A DNA stretch of 64,000 bases, taken from Lepidurus packardi. Its lineage: Eukaryota; Arthropoda; Branchiopoda; Notostraca; Triopsidae. Every line of letters begins with the position of its first letter. Within the stretch, counting starts at the first letter, position 1. Of the stretch, positions 1-17,938 are shown in pieces. A model generated the notes under the pieces. It was given only the letters and a program-made list of their open reading frames with translations, made no database searches and was not told the origin of the DNA. Made by a program: the position numbers and the translations under genes. The DNA lies in contig JAKZAN010000005.1 in assembly GCA_023053545.1 (NCBI GenBank), forward strand, positions 1,302,001 through 1,366,000. Direction: 5' to 3'.

Positions 1-305
1 GGTTAGGCTATTCACTGTTGTCTTCCGGTGACTGCGTGCACACCTGTTGCATTGTGTTTCGGAAAGCCAGATTGTGTTTTATCGAGACGTCTTGGAATCT
101 TGTGCTCTATTACTGGCTGTTACGCGAAAAGCTCGGGGGAGGACGACAAACTCTTGGGGAATGTTACGTTCTACGTGATAGAGTGCAATTGAGAGTGTTC
201 GTCGAGCCTTGCTGCAAGCTGGTAGTGGAAGTTGGGAATTTGGGACGTCCCCAAGGAGCCGGACCGTGTACCTTTTAAAAAGGTAAGAACTAAAATTAGG
301 GAATT
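1..305 (+). other. Upstream region / probable 5' UTR of SPTLC2
   Basis: No coding exon is supported here; the 86-residue open frame shows no family features and does not join the downstream gene. A good donor-like site (AAG then GTAAGA) near 281-287 could belong to a 5' UTR intron. The first convincing ATG of the next gene is at 306. Confidence 0.35.
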
Positions 306-2676
306 ATGGCGCGGGAAGAGGAGTGCTTCGAAAGCGTGCCGCTGCATATAGCGATCGTGACGTACATGAATTTCGCACTGTGGTATGTCGTGTGGGTCGT
401 TCGCGAGTTCATTAACCAAACGTTCCTAGGCGATAAGATTGTCGTTGATAAGACGGTGAGTCAAGCCACAAATATTGTACAAGATCTTATCTAGCTTGTT
501 TAGTTTGTGTTTTTTTTGTTGCAATTTTTAAGGGTTATGTTCCGCTGGTTTCAAGCTTTGAGAGTCTGTACCGAAGAAATGTTATGCGACAAGCAGGAGA
601 CTTGTTCGATGCACCCATTTGTAGCACACCCGGACCGACGTTTACCCTCAAGAATCGCGTTTTCAATTCCAACCGAAAGGTTCTGTAAGTTTTGTCAGAC
701 TTTTGACTGCTTTAAGTGGACCCTTAAAAAGGGTTTAGGCTCCCGTATACCTAGCTTATTGACGCGAAGCAGTCACAGATGGCGCTGGTGTTTGTTTCTT
801 TTTTGCGAAAGTATGTTCATGAAATGGTTTTTAACGAAAAAGTTTTCGTTCAAAACCATTCGCCCGCACCGAGCTAAGAGACATGGGAGTCTTAAGGGCA
901 TTTATAAGCTAAGACTGTGTGGGTTTTATTGCTCAATTGATATATTATCTGGTATTCCAAAAAGGTGTACCGGCACTACGAGCGAATGTCTCAACATGGG
1001 GTCCTACAATTATCTGGGTTTCGCGCAATCCAGTGGCCCGTGTGCCGAAGCGGCCGAGGACGTAACGATGAAATACGGGGTGGGAGTGGGATCCACCCGA
1101 GCTGAAATTGGTAAAAGGAGAGGGGAAAAAAACGTCATTTTTGCTAAACATTCTTTTATGTGTACAGGTACCTTGGCTGTTTTGAAGGATTTAGAAGCAC
1201 TCGTGGCCAGATTCCTTGGAGCTGAAGATTCGGTCGTGTTTGGTATGGGCTTCGCCACGAATTCGCTGAATTTACCGACTCTGATGGGCAAAGGCTGTCT
1301 GGTCCTCAGTGATGAATTCAATCACGCGTCTATCGTACTGGGCTTGCGCTTGTCAGGCGCCACCATACGAGTGTTCCAGCACGGAAGTACGTAATAAAAC
1401 ACCTATTATTTATGCTGACGAAAAGGAAAGAAGGAATTTGTAGCTCCAATTGTTACTTGTAATGTATAGACGTAGCGCATTTGGAGCAACGCCTGCGGGA
1501 AGCGGTTGTGGACGGCCAGCCACGTATCAACCGACCTTGGCGCAAGATACTAATCGTCGTCGAAGGCGTTTATTCGATGGAAGGCTCCATTGTGCGCTTG
1601 CCTGAAATCATTGCCCTCAAGAAGAAGTATAATGCCTATCTGTACCTGGATGAAGCCCATTCTGTGGGTGCAATGGGACCTCGTGGCAGAGGTGTCGTCG
1701 ATTACTACGGATGCGACCCTAGCGAGGTGGATATACTCATGGGCACTTTTACCAAAAGCTTCGGTTCCGCTGGAGGATACATAGCGGGCTCCAAAGTATT
1801 TTCCGTTTTTTTCGTACATGTTTTTCAAACGTTTTTGAAATGTTTGTAGAATCTCATTAATTATATACGAACGACAAGCCATGCAGGCTGTTACGCCACG
1901 TCCATGTCTGCGCCAGTAGCCCAGCAAATTATTAGCTCAATGAAGATCATCATGGGAGAAGATGGCACGGATCAAGGTACATTCTTTTTAAGCGAAGAAA
2001 ACTTCAGAATAACTAAAAGAATAACTGCTTAACTCAATACAAATAATGTATCAAATAATAACTTGTCTACTGAATAATAACTGTTTGGCTCTATTTACGA
2101 TAGGTAAACAGCGCCTCCAAAGTTTGGCATGGAACAGCAAATACTTCCGCACCAAACTCCGACAAAAGGGCTTCATCGTGTATGGTCATGATGATTCTCC
2201 TGTTGTTCCTCTGTTGATGTACATGCCTGCCAAAGTCATGTCAGTCTAAAGTGTTCTACAATGGGTCTGTTCTTTGGAAATTATAATATTGGGTATTTTT
2301 CTGTCGTAGATATTTCGTACGTGAGATGAAACGGCGAGGAATCGCTACCGTGGGGGTCGGTTTCCCCGCGACCAAGCTTTGCGAGTCTCGCATCCGATTT
2401 TGCATTTCTTCAGCCCATACTCAGGAAATGCTAGACAAGGTATTGCAATATTCACACTGTGTTGGTTTATTTCAAGGATTTCCAGTTGAGCTTGAGGCGT
2501 TGTTTTTTATTTTATGTTTATTTCATAGTTCATTTTTTTGTTTTTAATTCGTACAGGTGATTGCTGCTGTGTCTGACATGGGCGATGTTCTCTGCCTTCA
2601 CTACTCGCGACTGCCTCGTCCAGTCGGGGACGTTACGTACGGACCCGTGGCCAAGAAGAACGGTTACATTCACTAA
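306..2676 (+). CDS. SPTLC2: Serine palmitoyltransferase subunit 2 (long-chain base subunit, SPTLC2/lace-type), 501 aa, 9 exons
   Basis: Exons: 306-455, 533-684, 965-1110, 1168-1386, 1470-1795, 1850-1976, 2104-2239, 2310-2439, 2557-2676. They sum to 1506 nt in one open frame with GT-AG borders. The product is the PLP-dependent alpha-oxoamine synthase that joins serine and palmitoyl-CoA in the ER, the first step of sphingolipid synthesis. Residues ~14-34 form a membrane segment ([21 protein letters not shown] region). Seen motifs: [28 protein letters not shown], the DEAH motif at ~283-286 and GTFTKSFG with the PLP lysine at ~318. The catalytic lysine and the match to SPTLC2 rather than SPTLC1 (which lacks this lysine) decide the subunit. 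Length is a little shorter than vertebrate SPTLC2 because the N-terminal tail is short. Exon 2 is less conserved but its phase and the ICSTPGP motif fit. A poly(A) signal lies at 2710. Confidence 0.95.
738..811 (+). repeat. Dispersed repeat Q, copy 1 (SPTLC2 intron 2)
   Basis: About 74 bp match 46407-46480 at roughly 80% by eye, sharing blocks such as CAGTCACAGATGGC and TTTTGCGAAAG. It lies wholly inside the 280-bp intron 2 of SPTLC2. Family unknown. Confidence 0.6.
823..860. repeat. 17-bp inverted repeat in SPTLC2 intron 2
   Basis: Arms 823-839 and 844-860 (AATGGTTTT / AAAACCATT ends) pair with one mismatch around a 4-nt loop. It lies just after repeat Q copy 1; part of the same sequence (GGTTTTAACGAAAAAGTT) recurs at about 46850, so it may belong to the same repeat. 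Confidence 0.6.
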
Positions 2677-2709
2677 TTGGTTTCACGTTTTTATCCGTTC
2701 TAGAATTCT

Positions 2710-2715
2710 AATAAA
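2710..2715 (+). terminator. Poly(A) signal AATAAA of SPTLC2
   Basis: Canonical AATAAA 34 nt after the SPTLC2 stop codon. Confidence 0.6.
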
Positions 2716-3667
2716 AAAGTACGTTTGAAGTGACATTTTCCTCATAGTGCAATTCGCCAGTCAGTCTTGCAAAAAGCTCACATCCAGCGTTGTTACGGTT
2801 CCCACACCTAACCCTGACTAATATCAGCTAATATCGTTCTATGCATGGTTTCGGTGACGAAAAGATATTCTCATGGCGACTCTAAGAACCTTCCATTCGC
2901 CATGTTCCTGATGCAATTATAAATACATCTGTACATCACTGTCTCGTAATGCAATGGTATCGAATTTTGTCTTTTAGTAACATCCACCCAGCAACAATGA
3001 ACATTTGTATTTCCCTACCGTTTGCTTCATCTCATTAATTAGTCTTCTTCGCGAATGCCTCGTTATGGAATAATGGATAAGCTTCCGTTCATATGCATTC
3101 CTTTCCCAGCAGTCTAATTGGGCATTTTTTGCTTTATACGCCCCCCCCCCCCCCCCCCCAACATGGGATGACGCACAAGGCAACGGCGGTTTTGCTCGCT
3201 GCAGGGCCATGGCTGCGCCGTGTTTGGGCCATGCTGCGTGGGGCCTCGTATTGGTTGACAGCTCATGCTCGACGTCAAGTCGGTCTAGCCAGGGACCACG
3301 TCGACATTGCGTTTCTTTCGGCGAAATCTGAGTTCTCGACGTCGATCCCCACAACAGTATATTCAAAATCTAGCATTCCTATTTTGTATGTGAAAGCGTG
3401 TTGATCTCGACCCAAGTGATTCATTGTTGCAAGTAAACCTTCATTATTTCCTTAACTCCTGTTCCAAAAGCCTCTCGTCTGCAGTCCTCGCTAACGTACT
3501 GAGATATTGATAAACTTTGGCCAAGGGTGTTGGCCACCTTTCCCTACGTGGTAATTCTCTTTTCTACGCCAGAGTGATTGCCGGTCACTTTCCTTGGAAC
3601 AATTTTATAGCAACCTTACTTAATATTTTCTGCATTCTAATCAAACCTCAAGTAATCCAAATCAGCG
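2716..3667. other. Intergenic spacer, SPTLC2 to reticulon; poly-C tract
   Basis: No gene seen. Holds an uninterrupted run of 19 C at 3141-3159. Overlapping open frames on both strands (2974-3404) have no recognisable domain and run through the C tract, so I treat them as chance. The distal part probably contains the promoter and 5' UTR of the long reticulon form. Confidence 0.5.
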
Positions 3668-6600
3668 ATGGAGTTTCAAGAACACAAAGTTCTAGAGCAA
3701 GGCAAGCTGAACGACGGCGCGGATCCGCATCATGGCTTCAGTTTGGACCAGGACATGCAAGAACAAATCCGACAGGCTTCCCAAGATATTCGCGAAGAGG
3801 CTCTTCATCATGCTGGCTCGGAATTCGGCAGCCATGCTAAGAACCAGGAAAGCCCCAAACACGAGTCAGCTGCGGCTTTCAGTCCCAAGCATGAGGAAAC
3901 TCCAGCCTTACTGACTTTCGGAGAGCCACACGATCACAATCATGGCGGCGACAAGGACAAGCCAGAAGCTGCAGAAACTAAAGAACCCAGCAAAGCCCAC
4001 GAAAGTCCCAAACATACGGAGCATCAACCCATTGATCTGAAGGAAGAAAAGCCCGCTGCTAAAGATATTCGGTCCGAAGACGTGGAAAAGCAGTCCGAGG
4101 AAAGCTCGCCGGTCGCTGAGAAGCATGAAGAGCCCTCTGCTCCTCCCAAGCCCTCTCCTGAACCCAAAGCAGCAGAGAAAGCCAAAGAAGCTGAACAGAA
4201 AGAGCCTAAGCCAGAGAAAACGCCAGAGAAAGTCAAGGAAGAAGAGAAAACGACGCCGGAAAAGAAAAGCAGTCCTCAAGAAGAAAAAGGCAAGCCTTAT
4301 GGTGTTCTGCGGTCTGAAGACTTGATCCAAGAAGCAGAAAAGAAAGCCGAGCATCTTTATCCTGAAATTCCTCAGGAGCAGGCGGAACAAGACAAACCCA
4401 AGACGCGTCAATCCCCCCAGCAAAAGCAACAATTGGAGCAGGCCTCGGGCTCTCTCTTCAATCCTCGTAAGTGTTTCTGAATCGAGCCAAATTGTTTTTC
4501 TTTAATAGAAAACCACCAAGACCTTCTATGAGTGCATGCATGGGTGTGGGCTTTGGTGTTTTTGACTTTCTTAACTATCGCTTCTTTTGCACATTTTTTA
4601 GGCTCCTGGCTGGACGCGACACGTCTGGATCCCAAAGGTAGTATTTGCACCTCTTCCTAAAACTCTCATTGTATTTCGAAAGTAGCGCCGACGACGGACT
4701 AGGGGCGGTCACGTGGGAGCGGGTTTATTGATCACGTGGGAGTGTTTATTGATTTTCTAGCCCGAGTTCGAGACGTCCCGCCCTGTGCCTTGTACCCGAC
4801 AGACTGGGTTGGCGATTTGCCTACATGTTGCAGACGGGTTATTTTATTATTATGATGGGTTTGGAATTTACCCGTAGAGCCATAGAGGGGGTTGCATTAA
4901 GAGCTTTATAAACAAACACGTTCTCCGGATTTAGTGACAAACGGGTGGACGGTGTCCTGCTTCAAAAATGACACTAGGATGTCAGTCTTCTAACAGTGAT
5001 TTTTTTCTCTGCTAATGGAGTGAAAGTTTGAACGATTCTCAACGAAAACTGGTGAGAATCGTTAACCTAAGCAAATGCATTTCCAATCCACTTTTCAACT
5101 CGAGTGACACCCGGTTGTCACTCTTTTTCCGGAGAACGTTTTGCAACAACCTGACACGCTAGTCTCATTTAATACGTCTGGGTTTTACCAGAACTGGTTA
5201 ATTTATCCAAAGCAGCGTTTCTTTGCGCAAACTTTCGACGTCATACTTCTGCAGCGTAAATCGGTCTAGAATAACTCGAGCCAGATTAATGCTCCATAGC
5301 GCATTTGCTCAGTTCGAAGGTAATGAGATAGACCAATTTCAGTCAGGTATGGATGAATTCAAGTCAGTCTAGTCAGTTCGATTACTTCCGTTGCAGGCTT
5401 TTGTAAGGGAAAAAGGGGTGGAAACGTTGGCGTCAGTAGAGGATCTCGCGAGTAAGGCCCGTATTTTTGTCCAGAGCAGGGACTTGGTGCCAGCAGCTCC
5501 CAACGGTCTTATTGACGCGAGTTTTAGGTGTGCTGTACTAGCGCCCCGTCGTTGCATTATCGGACGGTGACGGCAGGAACGCCAACTAAGTAGAGCTCTC
5601 TTTCTGTGTTGCTCGGCCTCGTAGCGGGAACAAAAAGCGTGGAGCTGGTCTCCCGTGCACTCGAAATTCGACGCTTGCGAATTTGTGACTTGAAAACCTT
5701 GGATAACTGTTAGCGTGTCTCTCTTTTCCGGAACAAAGTTATGAGCCGTGTGGAAAACGTTCCTGTCATGGCTCTTTTACCACGAGATCGAAGTGAGTTT
5801 CAGTTTGCTGCTATACGTACCTTTATTTAATTTTAATGTGGAGATTTGGTATTAATCCTTCCTTTCCATTAGCAGAAATAGTAACTATCCTTCATCCATT
5901 CTGTGCTTTCCATTCATCCATTCCTGTAGTTTTTGCAGTCCGGATCATTTTTACTCACCAAGGGTTCGAACTATATGAATTTATCAAGCAAGTTATAAGG
6001 ACAGCTATTTAAGGCTTTTTTTTCATTGATAACCGGAATTTAGCCTAATGGAAAGCTTTTCTTTGGTCTGGATCGATGGCAATTTTCCTCACGGCATCAC
6101 CAGAATGCGCCAACTAGAATGACATTGCATTTTTGTGTCTTTTGCAGACCTCATGGGTCAGGTGCCAAGTTTATTTTCATCGCTTGGCACCATGGTCTCG
6201 ACGACGAAACCCGGGCCAATTCTTTTTAAACCTTTCAGCTCCTGTACAGGGTTCACATTATCTTTAGGTGACTAATAGAATAAGGGTGGAATATCTTTTA
6301 AGGACGTTGTTTCGTCGACAATGTTGGCGCCACCATTGTTAGTTTTTATTAGAAACTCTACTGAGGGATGCTTCCCATACTTAAAAACTGTAGTATTGTA
6401 AGAAACGTTGAAAATTCTTTGAAGTTCCTAAAGGTTTGAATTAAACTAAATTGTTTAGAATTCAATTCCCATACTAAAGTAATGTTGGAACCATTGGCTC
6501 AAGCCGGTCAGCAATGAAAAATGATCGGCTGTTTAAAAAGTAGAGGTGTTTCTTATACTTGGAAACTATGGAAAAGCTGTAACTTGTTGACAATTCGTAA

Positions 6601-9194
6601 CGCGAACGTTGTTTAGAACTGAATCATCAGAAGTAATCGATAGTGCAAAAGAGCATTGAACTATAAGAGCCGTGATAAAGGTAGTGTAGGAAACCATTGG
6701 CTCAGGCCGGGCAACAATGAAAAATATCGACCGTAGTGGCACCTGGCCTCTGGCATGCAGGAAAGTCGGTTAGAACAGTTCCAGTGTAGCTGGGAAGGGT
6801 CATGTGCTATTCTGGTGAATTTTTCTCTTGTTATAAATCGATTCAAGCAAACGGGCATCTTCTTAATGTGATTTAACAGATTCAGGGCAGAAAAAGCTTC
6901 ACTTGTAAAGCTTTCGAAGGAATACCGTGTATTTAACTAATAGTTTTTTCAGCTGGGAACCTCGTGCGGCACTGAATTTGTGCCACTCTTTGCCAAAAAG
7001 TACCGCACCAGGTTCCCAGCTGAATTCGTTATAATGCTTCTGTATTTTCATTGTTGAGCAACAGCCAACCAGGCAGGATCATTTCGTAGTTGTTCTGACA
7101 AGCGTTGCTGTTTGTGTCGTAGCAGTCTTATACCGCATATAACCGCATAGGATTTACATCCTTTCGTATCGTCCTAATCCATCACTCGGGAGACCAGTCA
7201 CGTGGGGACGACGTGATCGACTCTATGGTATATGTCGCATAAAGAAGCATTTAAAGACGAACCAAGCTTTTATTAGAATTTATTTTTACATGTATTAAGT
7301 ACAGTGTCATGTGAGGCTTATAAGCGATGTCGTATTGGAACTAACCTACCCGTTAGGTTGTGTAGGGTAAAGTTAGTAGGTTTAAAGAGCAAAAGAAACC
7401 GGTTAATGATTCCGAGTTGATGGTTTCATAAACAAGCTGGCGCTGGGTTTACCTGTGTCTCATTGACCGCGTGGCTGTTCGTTCTCTTTTACTTCCCTTT
7501 TTATCCGACCTTCCCTTTGGAACTGTCTTTGCCACTTTCCTCATTCCCACGGATTCAAGGGTCCGTCTTCCTCTTTTGCTCTGGTGGTTCAAGCAGAATC
7601 GAACTGTTCTAAGCTGCTTCCAAGAGTTTGGCTTTTCAGGTTGTGCATTTAGTCCCAAGGACCTTAAGTATTTGAATTGTTCTATTTTTTGCGATACGCT
7701 GAATTAAAGAGCCACGCTTGCAATTTGGCAACCTCAAATTCAAGCCTTTTGAATTACTACACCTTAAAACGCTTGGCGAGGTCATGCGACCCTTGGCAGC
7801 TGCTAGTTAGTGTCGAGCATGTTGTCGCCACTCGTTTCTAGGAGTTGGTAGCTTCTTTTGTTTGAACTAGCTTTGCGAAATTGGCTTTCAGCGTTTTCTG
7901 CCAAAGTCAGCCGAGTTTGTGCTCCGTTCAACGTTGATGTATTTGTACCGATTTTTCTTCACGTATTAACTTGATTGGAATTTCCCCTGCAGGCTTGTTA
8001 GCACTCCTTTAAAAAGCAGCCAGACCTTAAACGTTTTGGTTCCTTTACCCCCAAAGTTTTGTTCAAATTTTGTGTCCGCCCTTGCTGAGGTTCATAGCAG
8101 TCTAGAAATGGGTCGCAAAAACCGCACTCAAAATGAAACTTCTGAAGTTGAGGATGTTTCACGAGGAACTGGTGAGCACACATGCAATACGCTAAATTAC
8201 GATTTAAAAGCTAAAAACAAAAACAGAAAAGAATACCGCACCGCAAAGAATACCATTCCATATGTTTTTTCGAAACACTGGTTTGGGGGAAATTAGAGCT
8301 CGTAATGTTTGTCCTAATACGCTTTTTAACCCTTTTACACCATCCCGGGACCGACTTCGCCGGAAAAATAAAAAAAAAAAATCCTCAAATATGTGTGCAA
8401 ATTTTCTAAAATGTTTTCCTTTCTGATTCCAGTTGCAGACCTTGTTTACTGGCGCGATGTGAAGAAGTCTGGCGTCGCATTGTTCAGCATTTTGGCTGTG
8501 CTGGTGTCCCTTTCATCCTTGTCGTTAATCTCTGTCGTTGCCTATGTCTCCTTGATTGGTCTGACCGGCACGACTTGCTTCCGAATCTACAAGAATGTAT
8601 TGCAAGCCATCCACAAAACAGAAGCCGGACATCCTTTCAAGTAAAAAAAAAAATCACTAAATAGATACTATTTAAGCCTGATTTCATGTTACCGCAGGGA
8701 GTATTTGGACGTGGACTTGACCTTGTCCCAAGAAAAAGTCCAGGAAGCTTCGACTTGTTTGGCAGAGAAGCTGAACAACACGGTCAACCAATTGCGCCAC
8801 GTTTTCTTGGTAGAGGATCTGTTCGATTCCCTCAAGTTTGGCGTCTTGCTCTGGGCCCTTACGTATGTAGGAGCTTGGTTCAATGGCTTGACCCTCGTTA
8901 TCCTTGGTAAACTACTCCCTTTTTGATTAAGACAAGGCTTGGCAGCTAAAAGGCCTAATATATCTTAGGTGTCATTGGGCTATTCACATTGCCCAAAGTT
9001 TACGAAACGTACCAAGAACCGATCGACCAACAACTTGACATGGTCAAGGGCCATTTGGGGAATATCACGGCCAAGTAATACTGAAACCAAGCGTCCGTTT
9101 AAGTCGACTTTTATCAATCATGTTTCTTTTCTTTCATGTCACTAGGATTCAGGCTGTGTTACCCATTGGGGGCAAGAAGGAAAAAGCTCAGTAA
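3668..9194 (+). CDS. Reticulon, long isoform 468 aa (exons 1-6)
   Basis: Exons: 3668-4466, 4602-4637, 8433-8640, 8698-8906, 8969-9074, 9146-9194; total 1407 nt in frame. Reticulons are ER-membrane hairpin proteins that shape tubules and high-curvature membranes. Exon 1 encodes ~266 residues of low-complexity, Lys/Glu/Pro/Ser-rich, probably disordered sequence. Exon 2 adds 12 residues (WLDATRLDPK). The last four exons encode the reticulon homology domain: ADLVYWRDVKKSG, a first long hydrophobic hairpin (~residues 292-325), a ~65-residue hydrophilic loop (DVDLTLSQEKV...), a second hydrophobic segment (LKFGVLLWALTYVG...) and the conserved tail VYETYQEPID. The Lys-rich C-terminus (GGKKEKAQ) is typical. 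Intron 2 is 3.8 kb and holds two further short first exons. Confidence 0.93.
4914..5200. mobile_element. MITE-like repeat P, copy 1 (reticulon intron 2)
   Basis: Ends carry inverted ACGTTCTCCGGA (4918-4929) and TCCGGAGAACGT (5128-5139), both followed inward by a TGACAAACGGGTG-like block. An internal hairpin pairs 5031-5041 with 5053-5063. The same internal sequence (GACACTAG...GTC, GCATTTCCAATCCA) recurs at 15035 and 30603, and one end alone at 17639. Similarity between copies runs about 50-60 bp beyond the right inverted repeat, so the true ends are uncertain. Confidence 0.65.
5741..5792 (+). CDS. Probable alternative first exon of reticulon (MSRVENVPVMALLPRDR)
   Basis: An ATG opens 17 codons plus one base, then a strong donor (A|GTGAGTTT). 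One leftover base is exactly the phase needed to join the reticulon domain exon at 8433, giving ...PRDR-I-ADLVYWRD. It would give a ~207-residue short isoform. Vertebrate reticulon genes use alternative promoters in the same way; here no transcript evidence is available, so the exon is inferred from phase, donor and position. Confidence 0.5.
6161..6191. repeat. 9-bp perfect inverted repeat
   Basis: GGTGCCAAG (6161-6169) and CTTGGCACC (6183-6191) with a 13-nt loop, in reticulon intron 2. Function not known. Confidence 0.5.
6948..7024. repeat. 25-bp inverted repeat (hairpin) in reticulon intron 2
   Basis: Arms 6948-6972 and 7000-7024 share TTCAGCTGGGAACCT and GTGCGG with two mismatches; loop 27 nt. 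A small internal palindrome (GGCAC/GTGCC) competes with the main stem. Could be a hairpin RNA precursor or a tiny inverted-repeat element; the sequence alone does not decide. Confidence 0.65.
8108..8171 (+). CDS. Alternative first exon of reticulon (MGRKNRTQNETSEVEDVSRG)
   Basis: ATG plus 21 codons and one leftover base, donor G|GTGAGC. It joins in phase to the exon at 8433 (…RGT-V-ADLVYWRD) for a 211-residue short reticulon. It lies 262 bp upstream of the domain exon, the usual place for the short-form first exon of reticulon genes. Confidence 0.7.
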
Positions 9195-10275
9195 CGCGTT
9201 TTTTGAGGTTTTTACCTAGGAGAGGTAATGGAAAGTTTCTGCGGAAGCGTAACGGTGTTGGGAATTACTCTGAGAAGAAATCTGTGAAATCTTTGTTGAA
9301 TCTGGAAATGAATTACCTTTATTTACCCCATCGTGATTTAATTTCGTTTATTTTTTACTAGTTATGTAGCTTTTTCCAAAAAGTGTTGTTTTCTCGATGG
9401 GTCCTTGAATCGTAGGTTGGATATTTTATCCCGTTCCCCACCCCCTTAAAAAAGTGAAAAAGAAAAAAAAGCTGCTCCCTTGGTATCTCCTTCCTTTACT
9501 AGAACACGCGATTTTTGCATGTGGTACTCTCGCATCTTGAGGCAAGTGGTCAGTTTTGACTAGCCAAGTGTATTTTTGCGCGACGAGGAAGAAACCGAAA
9601 ATCAATCTGGAATTTCTTTTGCTTCCTCAAAAGTTGGCCTTTCTTTGTTGCATTATGTTTGCTCAGCACTGTAGTGCGCATGCCAGCAATGCAAAATTCG
9701 TAACAGCATCTAAGCCTGACATTTTCTCGCAAGCGAAAGCTCCTTACGCGTTCAAACAGGGCGTGTAAGGTTCTCTTCGGAAGCGTTCTGGTCCGCTTTT
9801 TGTCTTGCTACAACAAAAGTATTAACTGTTTACACAACCAGGTAAATGCTAGAGATTTAATTGGTTGAAAACTGTTTGACCATGGATATTTTTGTTCATG
9901 TGAGCAAAAGAAGATTGATGTCAAAGACGTTTAGCGGTTATAACGCCTTAGGTTTGGTTTGGTTTCAATTCGACCGCCCAGCTAAACAAAATACAACCTT
10001 TTTCATTCCTAAACATGGACGGGGATTATTCGTACCATTCCCATGCGATACTCGGCAGAAGTGCAAGGCTAACTTCTGCGCCAAAGGGGCTAGAGGCGTG
10101 ACATGTGGAACAGCAAAGCCAGCCTTGGGAGGGCCTTCCCAAGGAGCTCCGCTTCACTCGTATGTTCCTAGCGGTCGCCACACGGGGTTATCACTCCTTC
10201 TCTAGCCTTCAGGAGAGTAGGAAGTAAACAAGGATTTTTCATTCTTGCCAAACCACAGAACTTTTGTTACGAGAA
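9195..10275. other. Intergenic spacer, reticulon to glycogen phosphorylase
   Basis: Holds the reticulon 3' UTR and the phosphorylase upstream region. No further gene is supported; open frames at 9556-9768 and 9861-10205 have no recognisable features. No canonical AATAAA was seen soon after the reticulon stop. A small palindrome (CCTTGGGA / TCCCAAGG) lies at about 10123-10145. Confidence 0.45.
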
Positions 10276-17195
<6,920 letters not shown>

Positions 17196-17303
17196 GCTTC
17201 GAAACGGTTTGTTTGTACTGAAAGAAACCAGACTAGGAATTGGGAACGTTGCGACGTAAACTAGATTATTCGCGCTTAGATGCTGTTTCGTTTATGTTAA
17301 AAG

Positions 17304-17309
17304 ATTAAA
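17304..17309 (+). terminator. Possible poly(A) signal ATTAAA of glycogen phosphorylase
   Basis: Second-commonest poly(A) hexamer, 109 nt after the stop codon; no AATAAA seen nearer. Confidence 0.35.
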
Positions 17310-17638
17310 CAAAGTTTATTTCTCATTGTCTCTTAAAAAGAAAGTCCTTTTTTTTGGCAACATTGCACTGGCCATTGAGCCACATCCCTGTTGTATTGTG
17401 TCGAATATGTCTGGCTTTCGTGACGGGTCAAAGAATCAAACAAGTCAGTGGAGGTTGGAAACATGAACTTGGAAGGGGCGAGATCGTTTTCTTACATTGT
17501 GTCTTTCTGGTCTGGATGCGAAACTTTACTTCGCATGCGTTTAAACTGAAGCAAGTTGAAAGTCTTTCCTCCGATTCAAACATTTAATACATCGTTGTTG
17601 CAGGGGGTCGACTGAATTTTATGTCTCACGAAAATCAT

Positions 17639-17692
17639 ATCAACACGTTCTCCGGATTTAGTGACAAACAGGTCTAATGTATCCCGCTGCAT
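17639..17692 (+). mobile_element. Repeat P, copy 4 (one end only)
   Basis: ACGTTCTCCGGA at 17645-17656 followed by TTTAGTGACAAAC..GGT and TCC.GCT.CA..A matches the left end of copy 1 (4918-4965). No matching right end follows, so this is a fragment. It lies in the spacer just upstream of the RRM gene. Confidence 0.5.
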
Positions 17693-17938
17693 AACATTTT
17701 AGATGTTTTGCGTTTCGACATGGTCAAAGGTTCTGGTAGAAGCGGTTTCCCACCAGCTTGCTGGTTGCTTGTGGTACGAATACCGGGGAAGGAAGGCGCA
17801 TTGTTCAAAAAGCGCGCGCTCGTTGGCCCCGCCTTTGAGGAAAGATGCCCGCTTCCAGGTCTGCTTGTTCGTAAACAATTGAAGCGTTTTTCATTATCTG
17901 AAGTTATCTATGTCATCCTGGGTTGTGTGACCTCAATA

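Noticed and set aside
507-1394. 295-codon open frame in SPTLC2
   Set aside because: It reads through intron 2 and parts of two exons; the spliced exons 533-684 and 965-1110 give the conserved protein instead.
17708-17938. Upstream in-frame ATG extending the RBM7-like protein
   Set aside because: The extension has no family match and the conserved protein starts at 17939; more likely 5' UTR.
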